Below are positions 19,232 to 27,823 of a stretch of 37,633 nucleotides of DNA, one piece after another. The notes below the pieces were generated by a model, which was not told where the DNA came from, did no database searches, and was given only the letters and a program-made list of their open reading frames with translations. The position numbers and the translations under genes are program-made. The stretch is from Clostridia bacterium. Its GTDB lineage: Bacteria > Bacillota > Clostridia > Christensenellales > Borkfalkiaceae. The DNA is taken from positions 1 to 37,633 of the forward strand of contig JAFTSI010000022.1 of NCBI GenBank assembly GCA_017467345.1, given 5' to 3'. Position 1 is the stretch's first letter; every line of letters begins with the position of its first letter.

Positions 19232-19870
19232 ATGAAAGAACTACAAAAATTAATTGCAAAAGATTTACTTAAAATTAAGGCAGTATTCTTCCGTCCAGAA
19301 GAACCTTTCACTTGGGCAAGTGGAATTAAAAGCCCAGTTTATACCGATAACCGTTTAACACTTACTGCTCCAGAAGTTAGATGTGATGTTGAAAACGGAC
19401 TTGCAAAAATCATTAAGGAAAACTATCCAGAAGTAGAAGTGCTTATGGGCACATCAACTGCAGGTATCGCACACGCCGCTATTACTGGCCACATTATGAA
19501 CTTACCTATGGGCTATGTTCGTTCAGGCGCAAAAGACCACGGTAGGCAAAACCAAATTGAAGGCAAACTTGAAAAGGGTCAAAAGGTAGTAGTTGTTGAA
19601 GACCTTATCTCTACTGGTGGAAGTTGCATTGAAGTAGTAAATGTATTAAGGGAAGCAGGCGCAGAAGTTTTAGGTATTGCAAGCATATTCACCTATGGTA
19701 TGCAAAAGGGTTTAGACCGTTTGGCTGCTGCAAATGTTAAAAATGTATCGCTCACTAACTTTGATGTTATTGCCGAAACTGCCGCAGAAGAAGGATATGT
19801 AAAACCTGAAGATGTTGCAAGGCTTATTAAGTTTAGAAACAACCCACAAGATGAAAGTTGGATAAAATAA
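19232..19870 (+). CDS. pyrE: Orotate phosphoribosyltransferase
   Basis: It joins orotate and PRPP to give OMP. The 212-residue product has the PRPP-binding motif [13 protein letters not shown] (119-131), the [11 protein letters not shown] loop and the [11 protein letters not shown] flexible catalytic loop. [16 protein letters not shown] near the N-terminus is typical of the enzyme. GGAG four bases into the gap after pyrF serves the ATG. pyrB starts 10 bases later. Nothing in it looks unusual. Confidence 0.97.
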   Translation: MKELQKLIAKDLLKIKAVFFRPEEPFTWASGIKSPVYTDNRLTLTAPEVRCDVENGLAKIIKENYPEVEVLMGTSTAGIAHAAITGHIMNLPMGYVRSGAKDHGRQNQIEGKLEKGQKVVVVEDLISTGGSCIEVVNVLREAGAEVLGIASIFTYGMQKGLDRLAAANVKNVSLTNFDVIAETAAEEGYVKPEDVARLIKFRNNPQDESWIK

Positions 19871-19880
19871 GGAGACGGCT

Positions 19881-20981
19881 ATGAGAAGCCTTATTGACAT
19901 AACCGATTTTAACAAAGAAGAAATTGACGGTTTAATTTCAACCGCAATGGATATAATAGCAAACCCATCTAAATACGCCGAAAAGTGCAAGGGCAAAAAA
20001 CTTGCCACACTTTTTTATGAGCCATCAACAAGAACAAGGCTTTCTTTTGAGGCGGCAATGCTTGAACTTGGTGGTAGTGTAATAGGGTTTTCAGAAGCAA
20101 ACAGTTCATCAGCGGCAAAGGGCGAAAGCATAGCAGATACTGCAAAGGTTATAAGTTGCTATGCCGATATTATTGCAATGCGCTCTCCCAAAGAAGGCGC
20201 GCCACTTGTTGCAGGGCTAAATGCCGAAATCCCCGTTATAAACGCAGGTGATGGTGGGCATTGTCACCCCACGCAAACTCTTGCAGACCTACTTACCATT
20301 TATAGAGAAATGGGCAGATTTGATAACCTTACGGTAGGCTTTTGTGGCGACCTTAAATATGGAAGAACGGTGCACTCTCTAATCGGCGCGCTTTCAGGAT
20401 ATACGGGTATTAAAATTGTTTTGATTTCACCAGAAGAATTAAAAATCCCCAAATATGTTCGCTATAATATTTTAGATAAACATAATATGCCATATGAAGA
20501 AACAAAGAGTTTAGAAGATGCGCTCCCTAAACTTGATATACTTTATATGACGCGTATTCAACAAGAACGCTTTACCGATAAGGCAGAATACGAAAGGCTA
20601 AAAGATAGTTATATTCTAACTGCCGAAAAAATGGGTCTTGCCAAAGAAAAAATGGCAGTATTACACCCATTGCCAAGGGTAAACGAAATAAGTGTTAAGG
20701 TTGACGAAGATAAAAGGGCTTGCTACTTTAAGCAGGTGTTAAACGGCAAGTATATGCGTATGGCATTAATACTTAAACTTTTAGAAGAAAAGGCACTTGA
20801 CCCTGTAAACCGTTTAAGTTTTGGCGATTTGCCACTTGATACTACTAACTTTAAGTGCAATAACCCAAAATGTATTACACAGGTAGAACAAGAACTTCCA
20901 CACACCTTTAAGTGTGTTGATGAAGAAAAGGGAATATACCGTTGCGTATATTGCGAAAAAAAATCTACCGATACCTTTTAA
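19881..20981 (+). CDS. pyrB: Aspartate carbamoyltransferase fused to a PyrI-type zinc domain
   Basis: The catalytic part (about residues 1-307) makes carbamoyl aspartate. It shows [15 protein letters not shown] with STRTR at 49-53, [15 protein letters not shown] and HPLPRVNEI. The protein is 366 residues, about 55 longer than a plain catalytic chain. The extension carries C326, C331, C355 and C358 in CNNPKCI and CVYCEK. The C-x4-C-x23-C-x2-C spacing is the same as that of E. coli PyrI (Cys 109, 114, 138, 141). The nucleotide-binding allosteric domain of PyrI is absent. So only the zinc domain that contacts the catalytic chain is present, in cis. No separate pyrI is in the window. It is the last gene of the operon. 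The fusion is seen directly; its effect on regulation is inference. Confidence 0.95.
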   Translation: MRSLIDITDFNKEEIDGLISTAMDIIANPSKYAEKCKGKKLATLFYEPSTRTRLSFEAAMLELGGSVIGFSEANSSSAAKGESIADTAKVISCYADIIAMRSPKEGAPLVAGLNAEIPVINAGDGGHCHPTQTLADLLTIYREMGRFDNLTVGFCGDLKYGRTVHSLIGALSGYTGIKIVLISPEELKIPKYVRYNILDKHNMPYEETKSLEDALPKLDILYMTRIQQERFTDKAEYERLKDSYILTAEKMGLAKEKMAVLHPLPRVNEISVKVDEDKRACYFKQVLNGKYMRMALILKLLEEKALDPVNRLSFGDLPLDTTNFKCNNPKCITQVEQELPHTFKCVDEEKGIYRCVYCEKKSTDTF

Positions 20982-21003
20982 TTAAAAACTAAAAGCAAAA
21001 TAA

Positions 21004-21045
21004 AATCGCCACACAGTTTCAAACTGTGTGGCGATTATTTTTTTA
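21004..21045 (+). terminator. Terminator of the pyrimidine operon
   Basis: A long perfect stem (21004-21019 with 21021-21036; in practice a loop of three to five bases) is followed by ATT and seven Ts. Read from the other side it may also end the minus-strand gene that stops at 21051. Confidence 0.9.
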
Positions 21046-21050
21046 TTTAA

Positions 21051-22457
21051 TTAAATTATTTTTGCAAGTGGTAATTTTTCTTTTGTGGGTAGTTTATTTA
21101 TGTGCTCTACAAAAGCAATTAAACCAACAACTAAAATCATTACCATAACGAATTCGCCTGTATCAATACTTGCATATGCTTCGTAAGAGATAAATGATAT
21201 TAGCATATAAAAGTTAAATGTGGTGTTTTTCTTTGCTACCACCATAATTCTTGCAACGGTGTAAATAACAAAACATATAAGCCCATAAATTCCCGTTGTT
21301 GCTAAAATATGAATAAACGAAGAGTGGTAGTTAAGTTGACCTAACGGCTCAGCAATAAATGGGTGGAATAGCCCCACACCAAAAAGTTTATCTATTTTAA
21401 ACTCTTCAAATGCTAATTCGTATAATAGGCTACGCCCAGTATCGCTAAACAGTTTATTGATTAATTCGTTAAACCTTTCAGGGTTGAAAATCAAAAGTAA
21501 AAGGGCAGTTAAAACTATTGCAAGCGCAACCGTTAAAATGGCATTAGCATAAGCCGTGCGATATTTTTTCTTTATCTTAAAATATGTAAACACAGCAATT
21601 GCCGCAGAAAACACTAATACTACACCAAAGCAACCATCACTACCAGTCATAAGGGTAAATCCGTATAATAGCGCTAATAAAATTGAGTTAGCAATTACCT
21701 TGTAAATATTTTTGCTTTTAACAAGCATATACCAGCACGCAGGGATTGAAAGTAGCAACACGCAACCAACAAGGTTTGTGTTGCCCCAGCCCATATAGAG
21801 CGCACCGTCGTTTACAATATACTTTTCAAACAATAACTCTATGCCAACTAAAATGCCTGCTAAAACCAAAATATACGCAATGTATTCTTTGGGGTTATAG
21901 TGTTTAGGAGTATCTTCACCACTAAAACCGTGGCGTAGCATAAGGTATTCAAAAAGCATACCAACTCCAAGCCCAACTACTATTGCAATATACTCACCAA
22001 ACGCGCCACTTGGCCTATTTTCAAAAAACCAAGAATAATTTTCCGTTCTAACCCCGCCAAGAATAAAAGCAGAAAGCATTAAAATTAACGGAATAGTAAG
22101 CGCGCCAAGGCTAAACTTTTTAATAGGGAAACGAATAAACCTTACTATAAGCGCAACTATTGCAGGCGCAAAAATTAAAAATACAAGTGGGTTTGAAAAA
22201 ATATCCCTATTAGAAACTGCAAATGCTATAAAGAATAGAATAGGCGCAACGGGCGACATATCTTTACTGCAAGCAATAATAACAGAGCCTATAATAACCA
22301 AAAAGAATAAACAGCCAAGGTTAAGCCCCGAAACATAAGAAAATGCGCAAATTAGGGCGATAACTGCAATATAACTTTTGGTATATAAAAAGTTTTTAAG
22401 TTGAAGCAAAAAATCGGTAAACGAATAAGACTTTTTGCAATGGTTAAAGTTTTCCAT
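21051..22457 (-). CDS. O-antigen ligase / polymerase-like membrane protein (Wzy_C type)
   Basis: The 468-residue product is a polytopic membrane protein with about 11-12 helices. A conserved segment in the second half reads DTGRSLLYELAFEEFKIDKLFGVG followed by HSSFIHILATTGIYGL. That arrangement, an Arg shortly before a helix and a His in a later loop, is the mark of the O-antigen ligase/Wzy_C superfamily, which joins or polymerises lipid-linked glycans outside the membrane. In a Gram-positive-type cell a polymerase or cell-wall ligase role is more likely than LPS ligation. Its ATG has no ribosome-binding site and lies nine bases after a good -10, so the mRNA is probably leaderless. It is divergent from an ABC exporter. 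The exact glycan is unknown. Confidence 0.82.
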   Translation of the reverse strand: MENFNHCKKSYSFTDFLLQLKNFLYTKSYIAVIALICAFSYVSGLNLGCLFFLVIIGSVIIACSKDMSPVAPILFFIAFAVSNRDIFSNPLVFLIFAPAIVALIVRFIRFPIKKFSLGALTIPLILMLSAFILGGVRTENYSWFFENRPSGAFGEYIAIVVGLGVGMLFEYLMLRHGFSGEDTPKHYNPKEYIAYILVLAGILVGIELLFEKYIVNDGALYMGWGNTNLVGCVLLLSIPACWYMLVKSKNIYKVIANSILLALLYGFTLMTGSDGCFGVVLVFSAAIAVFTYFKIKKKYRTAYANAILTVALAIVLTALLLLIFNPERFNELINKLFSDTGRSLLYELAFEEFKIDKLFGVGLFHPFIAEPLGQLNYHSSFIHILATTGIYGLICFVIYTVARIMVVAKKNTTFNFYMLISFISYEAYASIDTGEFVMVMILVVGLIAFVEHINKLPTKEKLPLAKII

Positions 22458-22465
22458 ACATTTCC

Positions 22466-22494
22466 ATTATAAAGCAAAAACTAAAAGTTTACAA
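22466..22494 (-). promoter_or_regulatory. Promoter of the ligase-like gene, almost leaderless
   Basis: On the minus strand, TTGTAA (22489-22494), a 17-base spacer, TATAAT (22466-22471). Transcription should start near 22459, two bases before the ATG. Confidence 0.7.
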
Positions 22495-22532
22495 GTGCAA
22501 TCTTAATTAAATATTAAGAATTTTAAATAGAC

Positions 22533-22561
22533 TTTACAGTTTAAACAAAATATGCTATACT
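22533..22561 (+). promoter_or_regulatory. Promoter of the ABC exporter gene
   Basis: TTTACA (22533-22538), a 17-base spacer, TATACT (22556-22561). It is divergent from the ligase promoter. Confidence 0.65.
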
Positions 22562-22587
22562 ATTTAGGTTAAATGGAAGGAAAAACT

Positions 22588-24273
22588 ATGAAAAACGGCT
22601 CATCACTAAAATGGATACTAAAAAATAGTAAAAAGCAAACCAAAAGTTTAGTGCTAATAATAGTGCTCAACATTATTTTTTCGCTAACTTCGGTTGCCTT
22701 TGCTTTTGCCATTAAGTATATCATTGATGGGGCAACTTGCGAAAACAGGGCGCTTGGCGAAAAAATGCTTTTATGGGGTGGAATAGGCATAGGCGCGCTT
22801 GTATTATTGCAGTTTATATTAAGGGTATCAATCAACGGACTAACTGAACGCGTGCGTGGTAAACTTGATATGTGCTATCGCAGTTTAGTTTTTGATAAAA
22901 TACTTAAAACCGATTATAAAAAGATTAGCGAATACCATAGTGGCGAACTTATGAATAGGCTAACAGGTGATGTTTCGGTTATAACTGATGGCTTAACAAG
23001 TATTTTGCCCACGGTATTTTCGGCATTTGCAAGGCTAATATTTGCCGTTGTTGCGCTAATTATTTTAGACCCTATATTTGCCGTAGCATTTACCGTTGCA
23101 GGATTACTGGTGTTTGGCGTTATATCGCTTATGCGTGGCAAACTTAAAAGTTTGCACAAAAAATCGCAAGAAACGGAAGGCAAAACCCGTTCGTTTATGC
23201 AAGAGATTATTGAAAATCTTTTAGCAGTAAAAGTGTTTTCGGTAAACGAAGAAATTAACCAAAAAAATAACGATTTGCAAACAGATAACTTTAAGGTAAA
23301 AATGCGCCGTAAAAACTATGCAGTATTAGGGCACGCTACCTATAACTTTATTTTTAGCGCAGGCTATGTGTTTGCCCTTGTTTATGGCGCAGTTAAAATA
23401 CTTGGTGGGTTATTATCTTATGGCGCACTATCGGCAATACTTCAACTTGTAAACAATGTTCAAGTTCCATTTGCATCACTTTCAGGGGTAATGCCTAAAT
23501 ACTATGCAATGCTTGCGTCAGGCGAAAGGCTAATTGAAATTGAACAGTTAATGGAAGAACCTATCGCTAAAAAGGATTTTGATGCTCAAAATACCTACTC
23601 TAAAGTTAAAGGCTTAGCATTTAATGATGTTAGTTTTTCGTATGGTAGAGATAAGGTGTTAAACGGCGCAACCATATATTTTAACAAAGGCGAAATAATA
23701 ACCATAAAGGGCAGTTCTGGTATAGGCAAATCAACGCTAATTAAACTACTACTTGGCGTTTATCCCATTGAAAATGGCGAAATGTATTTTGATACCGAAA
23801 GTGGCAAAATAGATATTAACTCTACCACAAGAAAGATGTTTGCCTATGTTCCACAAGGCAATATGCTATTTTCTGGTAGCATTTTAGATAATGTAAAGTT
23901 TGCGTTGCCAACTGCTACAAACGAACAAGTTATATCTGCGCTTAAAATAGCAGATGCCTTTGAGTTTATTAACGAACTACCAAACGGGCTTGAAACCTTG
24001 GTAGGCGAAAACGGTTATGGGCTTTCAGAAGGCCAAGTTCAACGCCTTGCAATTGCAAGAGCCGTGCTAACAAACGCGCCAGTTTTACTTTTAGATGAAG
24101 CCACCAGCGCGCTTGATGAAGACACAGAAAAAAGGGTGCTTATAAACCTAAAAGAACTCAAAAACACAACTGTAATTATAGTTTCGCATAAAAAGAGCGC
24201 ATACTACGCTTGCGATAAACTTATTGAAATTAAAAACAAAACCATAAGCGAAATAGCAAAACCAACAAAATAA
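22588..24273 (+). CDS. ABC exporter half-transporter (membrane domain plus ATPase)
   Basis: The 561-residue product has an N-terminal six-helix membrane domain (about residues 1-310) and a C-terminal ATPase. The ATPase has Walker A GSSGIGKST, Q-loop YVPQGNMLFSGSILDNV, signature LSEGQVQRLAIARA, Walker B VLLLDEATSALDE and the switch His in IVSHKK. It must act as a dimer. An ATG at 22573 in the same frame is possible, but it would lie only five bases from the predicted transcript start; the ATG at 22588 has GGAAGGA six bases before it and was chosen. The substrate is not known. The adjoining ligase-like and Wzz-like genes suggest a cell-surface glycan or lipid-linked precursor, which is inference only. 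Confidence 0.93.
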   Translation: MKNGSSLKWILKNSKKQTKSLVLIIVLNIIFSLTSVAFAFAIKYIIDGATCENRALGEKMLLWGGIGIGALVLLQFILRVSINGLTERVRGKLDMCYRSLVFDKILKTDYKKISEYHSGELMNRLTGDVSVITDGLTSILPTVFSAFARLIFAVVALIILDPIFAVAFTVAGLLVFGVISLMRGKLKSLHKKSQETEGKTRSFMQEIIENLLAVKVFSVNEEINQKNNDLQTDNFKVKMRRKNYAVLGHATYNFIFSAGYVFALVYGAVKILGGLLSYGALSAILQLVNNVQVPFASLSGVMPKYYAMLASGERLIEIEQLMEEPIAKKDFDAQNTYSKVKGLAFNDVSFSYGRDKVLNGATIYFNKGEIITIKGSSGIGKSTLIKLLLGVYPIENGEMYFDTESGKIDINSTTRKMFAYVPQGNMLFSGSILDNVKFALPTATNEQVISALKIADAFEFINELPNGLETLVGENGYGLSEGQVQRLAIARAVLTNAPVLLLDEATSALDEDTEKRVLINLKELKNTTVIIVSHKKSAYYACDKLIEIKNKTISEIAKPTK

Positions 24274-24276
24274 CAC

Positions 24277-24304
24277 TTGATTTTCTATAAAACTGTGGTA
24301 TACT
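24277..24304 (+). promoter_or_regulatory. Promoter of the Wzz-like gene pair
   Basis: TTGATT (24277-24282), a 16-base spacer, TATACT (24299-24304). AAAGGAGAGAG precedes the ATG at 24336. Confidence 0.6.
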
Positions 24305-24335
24305 AATTTAGAAAAATACGAAAAAGGAGAGAGTA

Positions 24336-25538
24336 ATGCAAACAAAATCGTTTAGAGATTTAGTTTTTCGCGCACTTAACGCGCTCAAAAAGAACATAAT
24401 CTTATTGCTATGCATAATAATCGCCTTTTCGGCAGTAGGCGCAGTATATGGGCTTACAAGAACTCAAAAATATTCGGCAACCGAACTTGCAACATACAAG
24501 GCAAAAATTATTGAAGGGCAAGATAATCCATACGATTATACTGCAACCAAAGTTTACCTTGATACTGTTAAAGAGTTTTTTGTTTCGGGTAATGTTTTAG
24601 CAAGGGCAGATGCTTATTATGAAGACTATTTGAGTAAGCGCGAAACATATCCATCAGTAAAAGAGTATAGCGAATACATCTACGAAAACTACGAAAAAAC
24701 TTACACATACCAAGAAATGTATTTAAACCAAGGCGCATTTATAGGTAAAGAGATTTACTTTGATGTTGCGCTCCATGTAGGCAATGGCACAGGCTATGAT
24801 GTAATTAACCGTAAGGTTATAGGTGTGTTCCAAGGCTTTGAAATTATGCAAGAAAATATGCAAGGCACATTAGTTCCGGGGCTATTTGCAGAGTGCTTAA
24901 AAATAAAGCACATAGTAGATACCGAACAAGAAGTAGTTTTGCGTTGCCAGTATAAGTTTGATGGTGCTAACAAAACCTACCGTGATGTAATTTCTGATAA
25001 TAGATTTAAAGATTATTATAACGACACATATAACTATGTGTATGCAACCGATTTTACTTTCCGTGAAAATGTGGTGGAAGTTCAAACGGATAAAAAGCAT
25101 TTTTCGTCGTCTAACATAAACATAAGCGCATCAAAGGGCGAAGATGAAGATATAAGTTTCGCAATGGGCGTAACCTATACCGATTTAGACCCACAAGTTG
25201 CAACCGACAAGGCTAAAATACTTGTATTAGCGCTTGATGTAGAATCAAAAACTTGCGTTCCAAACTCTAATATCGCAACAAATGTAAGCGACTATCTTGC
25301 AGAGTTTAAATATTTTGGTGTAAAGGTAAGCCTTAACGACTGGGATACCTTGTCAGTAGTAGAAACTGTAAACATTAAAAAGATAATATTAACATTTGTG
25401 TTGCTTGGCGTAGTAATATCACTTGTTGCTGTGTTCGTGGTATGTATACTTGACCGCACGGTAAGAGATAAAGTAGAACTTGAAAGTTTGGTAGGCGCAT
25501 CTTGTTTAGCAACCATTGAAGATGCAGGGGGTAAGTGA
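24336..25538 (+). CDS. Wzz-like polysaccharide co-polymerase, large extracellular domain
   Basis: The 400-residue product has two membrane helices (about residues 20-40 and 350-372) enclosing a roughly 310-residue external domain. The C-terminal cytoplasmic tail (DRTVRDKVELESLVGASCLATIED) matches the end of CpsC/YveK/Wzz proteins, where vkdeeELE.ltg.pvLg.I is typical. Such proteins set chain length of surface polysaccharide. The external domain is larger than the usual CpsC domain, is rich in Tyr and Asp, and is not recognised in detail. A second, smaller member starts one base after its stop. No tyrosine kinase or glycosyltransferase is adjacent. Family confidence rests on topology and the tail. 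Confidence 0.72.
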   Translation: MQTKSFRDLVFRALNALKKNIILLLCIIIAFSAVGAVYGLTRTQKYSATELATYKAKIIEGQDNPYDYTATKVYLDTVKEFFVSGNVLARADAYYEDYLSKRETYPSVKEYSEYIYENYEKTYTYQEMYLNQGAFIGKEIYFDVALHVGNGTGYDVINRKVIGVFQGFEIMQENMQGTLVPGLFAECLKIKHIVDTEQEVVLRCQYKFDGANKTYRDVISDNRFKDYYNDTYNYVYATDFTFRENVVEVQTDKKHFSSSNINISASKGEDEDISFAMGVTYTDLDPQVATDKAKILVLALDVESKTCVPNSNIATNVSDYLAEFKYFGVKVSLNDWDTLSVVETVNIKKIILTFVLLGVVISLVAVFVVCILDRTVRDKVELESLVGASCLATIEDAGGK

Positions 25539-25539
25539 G

Positions 25540-26250
25540 ATGGAAAAGTTTGAGTTATATATGGCTTCCACCGAAGAAACTACTTCTAAGCCTGCATCTA
25601 CCTTTTGGAAATTAGTTTATTCTAACATTTTAGTAATGATTATAATCGCTATACTTTGTAGTGCGATAGGAGTAGGTCTTGCGTTTATTAAAGGCAAACC
25701 ACACTATACTGCAGAGTGCGATATAATACTAAAACTTGCAGTAGATAGCAAAGGTTATAGTGATGAGCAAACAATGTCTAACAACACCACCCTTGCTAAA
25801 AACTACTTGCCAACCATTAAAGATGTAATTTTAAGCCCCAAAACGGTTAAGCAAGCGCGCTCATATAACGAATACGAAATATCTTCGTCAAATATCGGCG
25901 TATCTTTTGGTTCAGATAGTTTAATTTTTACTTTAAGTTATACCGATAGCGATATAGAAAATGCAAAACTAAAACTTGAAGATGTTTTGCGCGCATCACA
26001 AGATAAACTCACCGAAGAAAAACCTATTGTTGCAACCGAAATAAAACTTGTTAAAACTCAAAGCGACTTAGTGGTTAGCGAAGGCAATAACAGGTCAACC
26101 TATATTTTGCTTGGAATAGTTGCAGGTGTGGTAATCGCATTTGGATTTGTTATAATAAAGTTCTTGTTTGAAAATAAAGTAAGTTCTGCCGAAGAGTTAG
26201 AAGAATTAACAGGTAGCGCAGTTCTCTCTTATATTAAAGACCAAAAATAA
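25540..26250 (+). CDS. Wzz/CpsC-like chain-length protein, short form
   Basis: The 236-residue product has helices at about 31-51 and 188-210 and an external domain of about 135 residues containing PHYTAECDIILKLAVDS, NNTTLAKNYLPTIKDVILSPKTVKQA and YTDSDIENAKLKLEDVL. These are the conserved features of Wzz-domain proteins. The tail SSAEELEELTGSAVLSYIKD is the typical ending. The frame is open from a TTG at 25516, but the ATG at 25540, one base after the stop of the preceding gene and with GGGGG before it, is the natural start. It is coupled to the larger Wzz-like protein. The chain-length role is known for the family; the glycan is unknown. Confidence 0.82.
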   Translation: MEKFELYMASTEETTSKPASTFWKLVYSNILVMIIIAILCSAIGVGLAFIKGKPHYTAECDIILKLAVDSKGYSDEQTMSNNTTLAKNYLPTIKDVILSPKTVKQARSYNEYEISSSNIGVSFGSDSLIFTLSYTDSDIENAKLKLEDVLRASQDKLTEEKPIVATEIKLVKTQSDLVVSEGNNRSTYILLGIVAGVVIAFGFVIIKFLFENKVSSAEELEELTGSAVLSYIKDQK

Positions 26251-26258
26251 TAAAACAA

Positions 26259-26284
26259 AAAAGCCTATCGGTTGATAGGCTTTT
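26259..26284 (+). terminator. Bidirectional terminator between convergent genes
   Basis: An 11-bp perfect stem (26259-26269 with 26274-26284), loop GGTT; T-rich on both sides. Confidence 0.85.
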
Positions 26285-26299
26285 AATTTTTCTTAAAAA

Positions 26300-27025
26300 T
26301 TATTCATTTTCCATTTTATCAAATAGGTTATACCTTTCTGGGTGTATTATTGCCGTAAACATCATTTCCCTAATGTTAGGCACTTCTTTAGAAATATGTG
26401 CAAGCACTTCTTTAGCATATTCGCGCTTGGTGTTATCGTTTGCAGGGCAAAGGCTTTCTTTAACGGGCAAATCGCTGGCAAATGGCTTTATAAAACTTTC
26501 CTTAATGAAAAGCATAGGGCGAATAAGAGTTAAACCAGAACGGTCCAAAAAACTCTTTGGCGAAAAGGTTGAAAGCCTACCTTCGTAAAAGAGTGAAAGT
26601 AGCATTGTTTCAATCAAATCATCTGCGTGATGCCCTAACGCAACCTTGTTGCAACCAAGTTCTGCCGCCTTGCCGTAAAGCGCACCCTTACGCATTTTAG
26701 CACATAGCGCACAAGGGCTTTTTTCCTTTCTAACATCAAACACCACTTCGCCTATTTGAGTTCTAACAATATGGTATTCAACACCTAACTCTTTGCAGTA
26801 GTTTTCAAACACAGAAAAATCACCTTGCTTGCCGTTAAAACCAAGGTCAACGGTAATGGCAACAAGTTCAAATCGTTCAGGCGAAAAGCGTTGGTATTCT
26901 TTTAAGAGTTTAAGTAGGGTAGAACTATCCTTTCCACCCGAAAGACCAACGGCAATTTTATCGCCATCTTCAATCATTTTGTATTGCGAAGTGCATTTGC
27001 GAAGTAAAGATAATAATTTTTGCAT
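26300..27025 (-). CDS. TtcA-family tRNA thiolation enzyme
   Basis: The 241-residue product is a PP-loop ATPase of the TtcA/TtuA group, which activates a base in tRNA with ATP and inserts sulfur using an iron-sulfur cluster. It has the PP-loop SGGKDSSTLLKL (29-40), the CALC pair of cluster ligands in KSPCALCAKMRKGAL, GHHADDLIETMLL, and a third Cys in ESLCPANDNTKRE. This three-Cys pattern is that of TtcA. Frame continuation to a TTG at 27046 is less likely than the ATG at 27025. No clear ribosome-binding site was found before either. The target base is probably cytidine 32, by homology only. Confidence 0.88.
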   Translation of the reverse strand: MQKLLSLLRKCTSQYKMIEDGDKIAVGLSGGKDSSTLLKLLKEYQRFSPERFELVAITVDLGFNGKQGDFSVFENYCKELGVEYHIVRTQIGEVVFDVRKEKSPCALCAKMRKGALYGKAAELGCNKVALGHHADDLIETMLLSLFYEGRLSTFSPKSFLDRSGLTLIRPMLFIKESFIKPFASDLPVKESLCPANDNTKREYAKEVLAHISKEVPNIREMMFTAIIHPERYNLFDKMENE

Positions 27026-27063
27026 AGTAATAATTACCAAACTCAATAGATATAATCTTTTAG

Positions 27064-27092
27064 GTTGATTTTTTTAAATAAATATATTAAAA
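27064..27092 (+). promoter_or_regulatory. Promoter of the small-export-protein / patatin / MBL operon
   Basis: TTGATT (27064-27069), a 17-base spacer, TAAAAT (27087-27092). AGGGGAAG precedes the ATG at 27158. Confidence 0.55.
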
Positions 27093-27157
27093 TAAATCTA
27101 TAAACAAAATTATACAGCATTTTCGTAATTTTGTAAACGGAAATAGGGGAAGATAAA

Positions 27158-27823
27158 ATGACAGAGTTTATTCAAAACCTAATCGGCAACGATTTACTTG
27201 CCACGATAATAATGAGTTTTATACCACTAATAGAACTTAAAGGTGGCATAATTTTTGCGCGTGGCGTAGGCTTTTCATTTTTTGAAGCATTAGGCTTAAC
27301 CTACTTAGGCTCAACGGCAGTATTTTTCCCAATATTTTTCTTGCTTGTGCCAATACTTAACTTGCTCAAAAAAATAAAATGGTTTAACACCTTTGCCACC
27401 AAAGTAGAGTGCTACTTTCAAGATAAGGCAACCGAAATCATAGAAGAGCGCAAAAAAAAGCACGGCGATTCAAAACTTAGCGAAACCTTATTAAAGCAAC
27501 TTGGCGTATTTATATTTGTTGCAATCCCACTTCCTATGACGGGTATTTGGACGGGAACTGCCATAGCCGTATTTTTAGGTTTATCGTTTAGAAAGGCAAT
27601 TTTGCCTGCCGTTATAGGCAACTTGGTTGCAGGCTTAATAATTTCTGGCATATCTGCAATATGTATGGCAATTTGGGATTTTGCCACGGCAAAGTTGGTG
27701 CTTGATGGAATACTATACGCGCTATTTGCAATCGCATTAGTATTGCTTATAGTGTTTATAATAAAGGTAGCAAAAAAGAAGAAAAAAGAACCAACCATAG
27801 AAAATGGAGAAGAAATAGAATAA
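27158..27823 (+). CDS. Small multidrug export protein family (COG2426)
   Basis: The 221-residue product is a membrane protein with about five or six helices. Conserved segments are MSFIPLIELKGGIIFARGVG near the N-terminus and VFIFVAIPLPMTGIWTGTAIAVFLGLSFRKA in the middle, which define the COG2426 family. The family name comes from a weak drug-export link; the substrate is not established. The C-terminal tail is Lys-rich then acidic. The stop codon overlaps the next ATG (TAATG), so it is translationally coupled with the patatin gene. Confidence 0.85.
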   Translation: MTEFIQNLIGNDLLATIIMSFIPLIELKGGIIFARGVGFSFFEALGLTYLGSTAVFFPIFFLLVPILNLLKKIKWFNTFATKVECYFQDKATEIIEERKKKHGDSKLSETLLKQLGVFIFVAIPLPMTGIWTGTAIAVFLGLSFRKAILPAVIGNLVAGLIISGISAICMAIWDFATAKLVLDGILYALFAIALVLLIVFIIKVAKKKKKEPTIENGEEIE

